From positions 442,148 to 481,164 of the forward strand of contig JNVV01000024.1 of NCBI GenBank assembly GCA_000733355.1: a stretch of DNA of 39,017 nt. The letters run 5' to 3'. Shown in pieces: positions 37,942 through 39,017 of this stretch. The DNA is from Falciphora oryzae (Eukaryota; Ascomycota; Sordariomycetes; Magnaporthales; Magnaporthaceae). The notes under the pieces are model-generated. The model had not been told where the DNA came from. It did not search any database and saw nothing but the letters and a program-made list of their open reading frames with translations. Both the position numbers and the translations under genes were made by a program. Positions within the stretch are counted from its first letter, which is position 1, and each line of letters starts with the position of its first letter.

Positions 37942-39017
37942 CTTGCGTCTCCCTGGTGCAGCTTCGGCGGAATAGTGGGAGGCGTCTGCGGGAGGAGGAC
38001 AGGTAGGCAACAAGACCGGGAGGAGCTTTGGAGTAAACCACATTTGCGGCTACCACTCCTCTCTTTATAGCTGCCCTTGATCTCCACATACACACATCCT
38101 TCCGCTTGGGCCTCGGGACTTTTCCGGGCGTCATCGTCCCTGGCCAGCCCTTGGTGACCCACGCTCTTCTCCCCGAGTCACCCTACGCGCAGAGAGATAC
38201 TTCCTTGTATGCGTAAATCCGGCTGGAGCTAGGTGGGCGGAGGTTAGCCAAAAGTCTTGGGGCCCAGGAGGATTCGGGGAGGCTGGCTTGGAGAAGGCTT
38301 GGGTGCGCCATGCCGCCATCAAGCAACTCGGTCCGACAGGGCAAGCATAGGCGGTGGAAACAAGAGGACCGCCCAGTGCCTAGACCATCAGCTGCAGTGA
38401 TGAAGCATGGCAGCCAATATGTGCCGAAAACGTCCACACTTCCCCTCATGATGGGGGAGAAGAGTGTGGGGTTATGCGGGGGATGTGGTCCTAGACCAGG
38501 GTGGTTTTGAGGGGAAGCTGCTGCCAAGATGCCAATACCTTGTCAGCGTTCCCAAGACATACAAAATGCTACGCGGACTGAGCGTCTTGAAGCTGCCGTC
38601 CGGCCTTTCTCCGGCTCGAAAAACCCATGCCAAGGGTCGCCCAGCAATGAAGTTTGTGTCTGCACCGTGATCAGCTCGCGAGCCTTGAAGCCAATTCATC
38701 ACCCCAAGATCGCACGCCATATCCGTCCATAGCACGAGCCTCCGGATCTACAGTCGCAGGAACTCGCAGAGACACAAGTAGTAGCTCGAGGTTACATCCG
38801 GGGTGGACGAAACTGCGTCACCGTGACCCGACTGCACGAATCGTAACGTTATAAGTTGGAAGCACGCATATTGTACAGAGGGCCTGGGCCGGCCACGTGA
38901 CCAGGCCTCCAGGCACCCACAGATATCTTGCACCCAGGGCCTCCGGCCTCTGGGGCTGCAATTCTTCCTAATACAACCCACCTCCACCACTTTTGACGAC
39001 CCTACCTATCGGCTCTC
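37942..39017. other. Promoter region of the MFS symporter and right flank
   Basis: Holds the symporter promoter. A CCACGTGACC E-box-like site occurs at about 38892-38901. No further gene is visible before the right edge. Confidence 0.5.

Overview
The window reads as nuclear DNA of a filamentous ascomycete, most likely a Sordariomycete (Sordariales/Chaetomiaceae would fit, but this is inference). Reasons: GC-rich coding sequence, short spliceosomal introns (62-136 nt) with GTRNGT donors and CTRAY branch points 15-45 nt before the acceptor, genes on both strands with no operons, and eukaryotic cell-biology genes (mitochondrial Sam50, ER Ubc6, TMEM135-like, GCR1-type factor, Dal5-type MFS). I see no transposon, rRNA, tRNA or CRISPR array.

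Layout, left to right. 1-1135: 3' part of an Hsp70-like (HSPA12/fungal type) gene running in from the left edge. 2158-3531: flavin monooxygenase, single exon. 4102-5979 (minus, 4 exons): Sam50/Tob55 outer-membrane beta-barrel; its 5' end faces ubc6 (6645-7641, 3 exons) across a 665-bp shared promoter with a palindromic E-box and a CRE-like site. 9352-11441 (5 exons): MFS transporter, followed on the same strand by 12090-13082: a secreted repeat precursor with seven candidate peptides bracketed by Arg and Arg-Arg sites, the most unusual gene here. 13680-15791 (minus, 3 exons): TMEM135-like membrane protein. 17874-20318 (minus): large disordered protein with a BTB/POZ-like segment. 21583-22599 (minus): metallo-beta-lactamase-fold hydrolase that looks like a pseudogene (two frameshifts plus an altered metal motif). 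23573-24634: orphan protein with a C-terminal membrane anchor. 25273-26784 (minus): GCR1_C-domain DNA-binding protein. 30635-31579: fungal-specific protein with a conserved C-terminal block. 32873-35155 (minus): membrane alpha/beta-hydrolase-like protein whose nucleophile position is Asn. 36274-37941 (minus, 3 exons): Dal5/Tna1-type anion:cation symporter.

Most genes look like unlinked housekeeping or regulatory loci. The exception is the MFS transporter plus repeat-precursor pair at 9.3-13.1 kb. The precursor has a signal peptide, eight Arg-Arg sites, acidic spacers and two families of Pro/Trp-rich or Pro/Phe-rich core peptides, matching the architecture of fungal KEX2-processed repeat proteins (precursors of pheromones, repellents and ribosomal cyclic peptides). 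The cores lack Tyr, and no UstYa/DUF3328-type oxidase gene is present in the window, so a dikaritin-type product is not supported; a linear secreted peptide set or a new peptide class is the open possibility. Intron positions were assigned by eye from splice consensus, phase and protein continuity. Every multi-exon model except the left-edge gene closes with a total length divisible by three.
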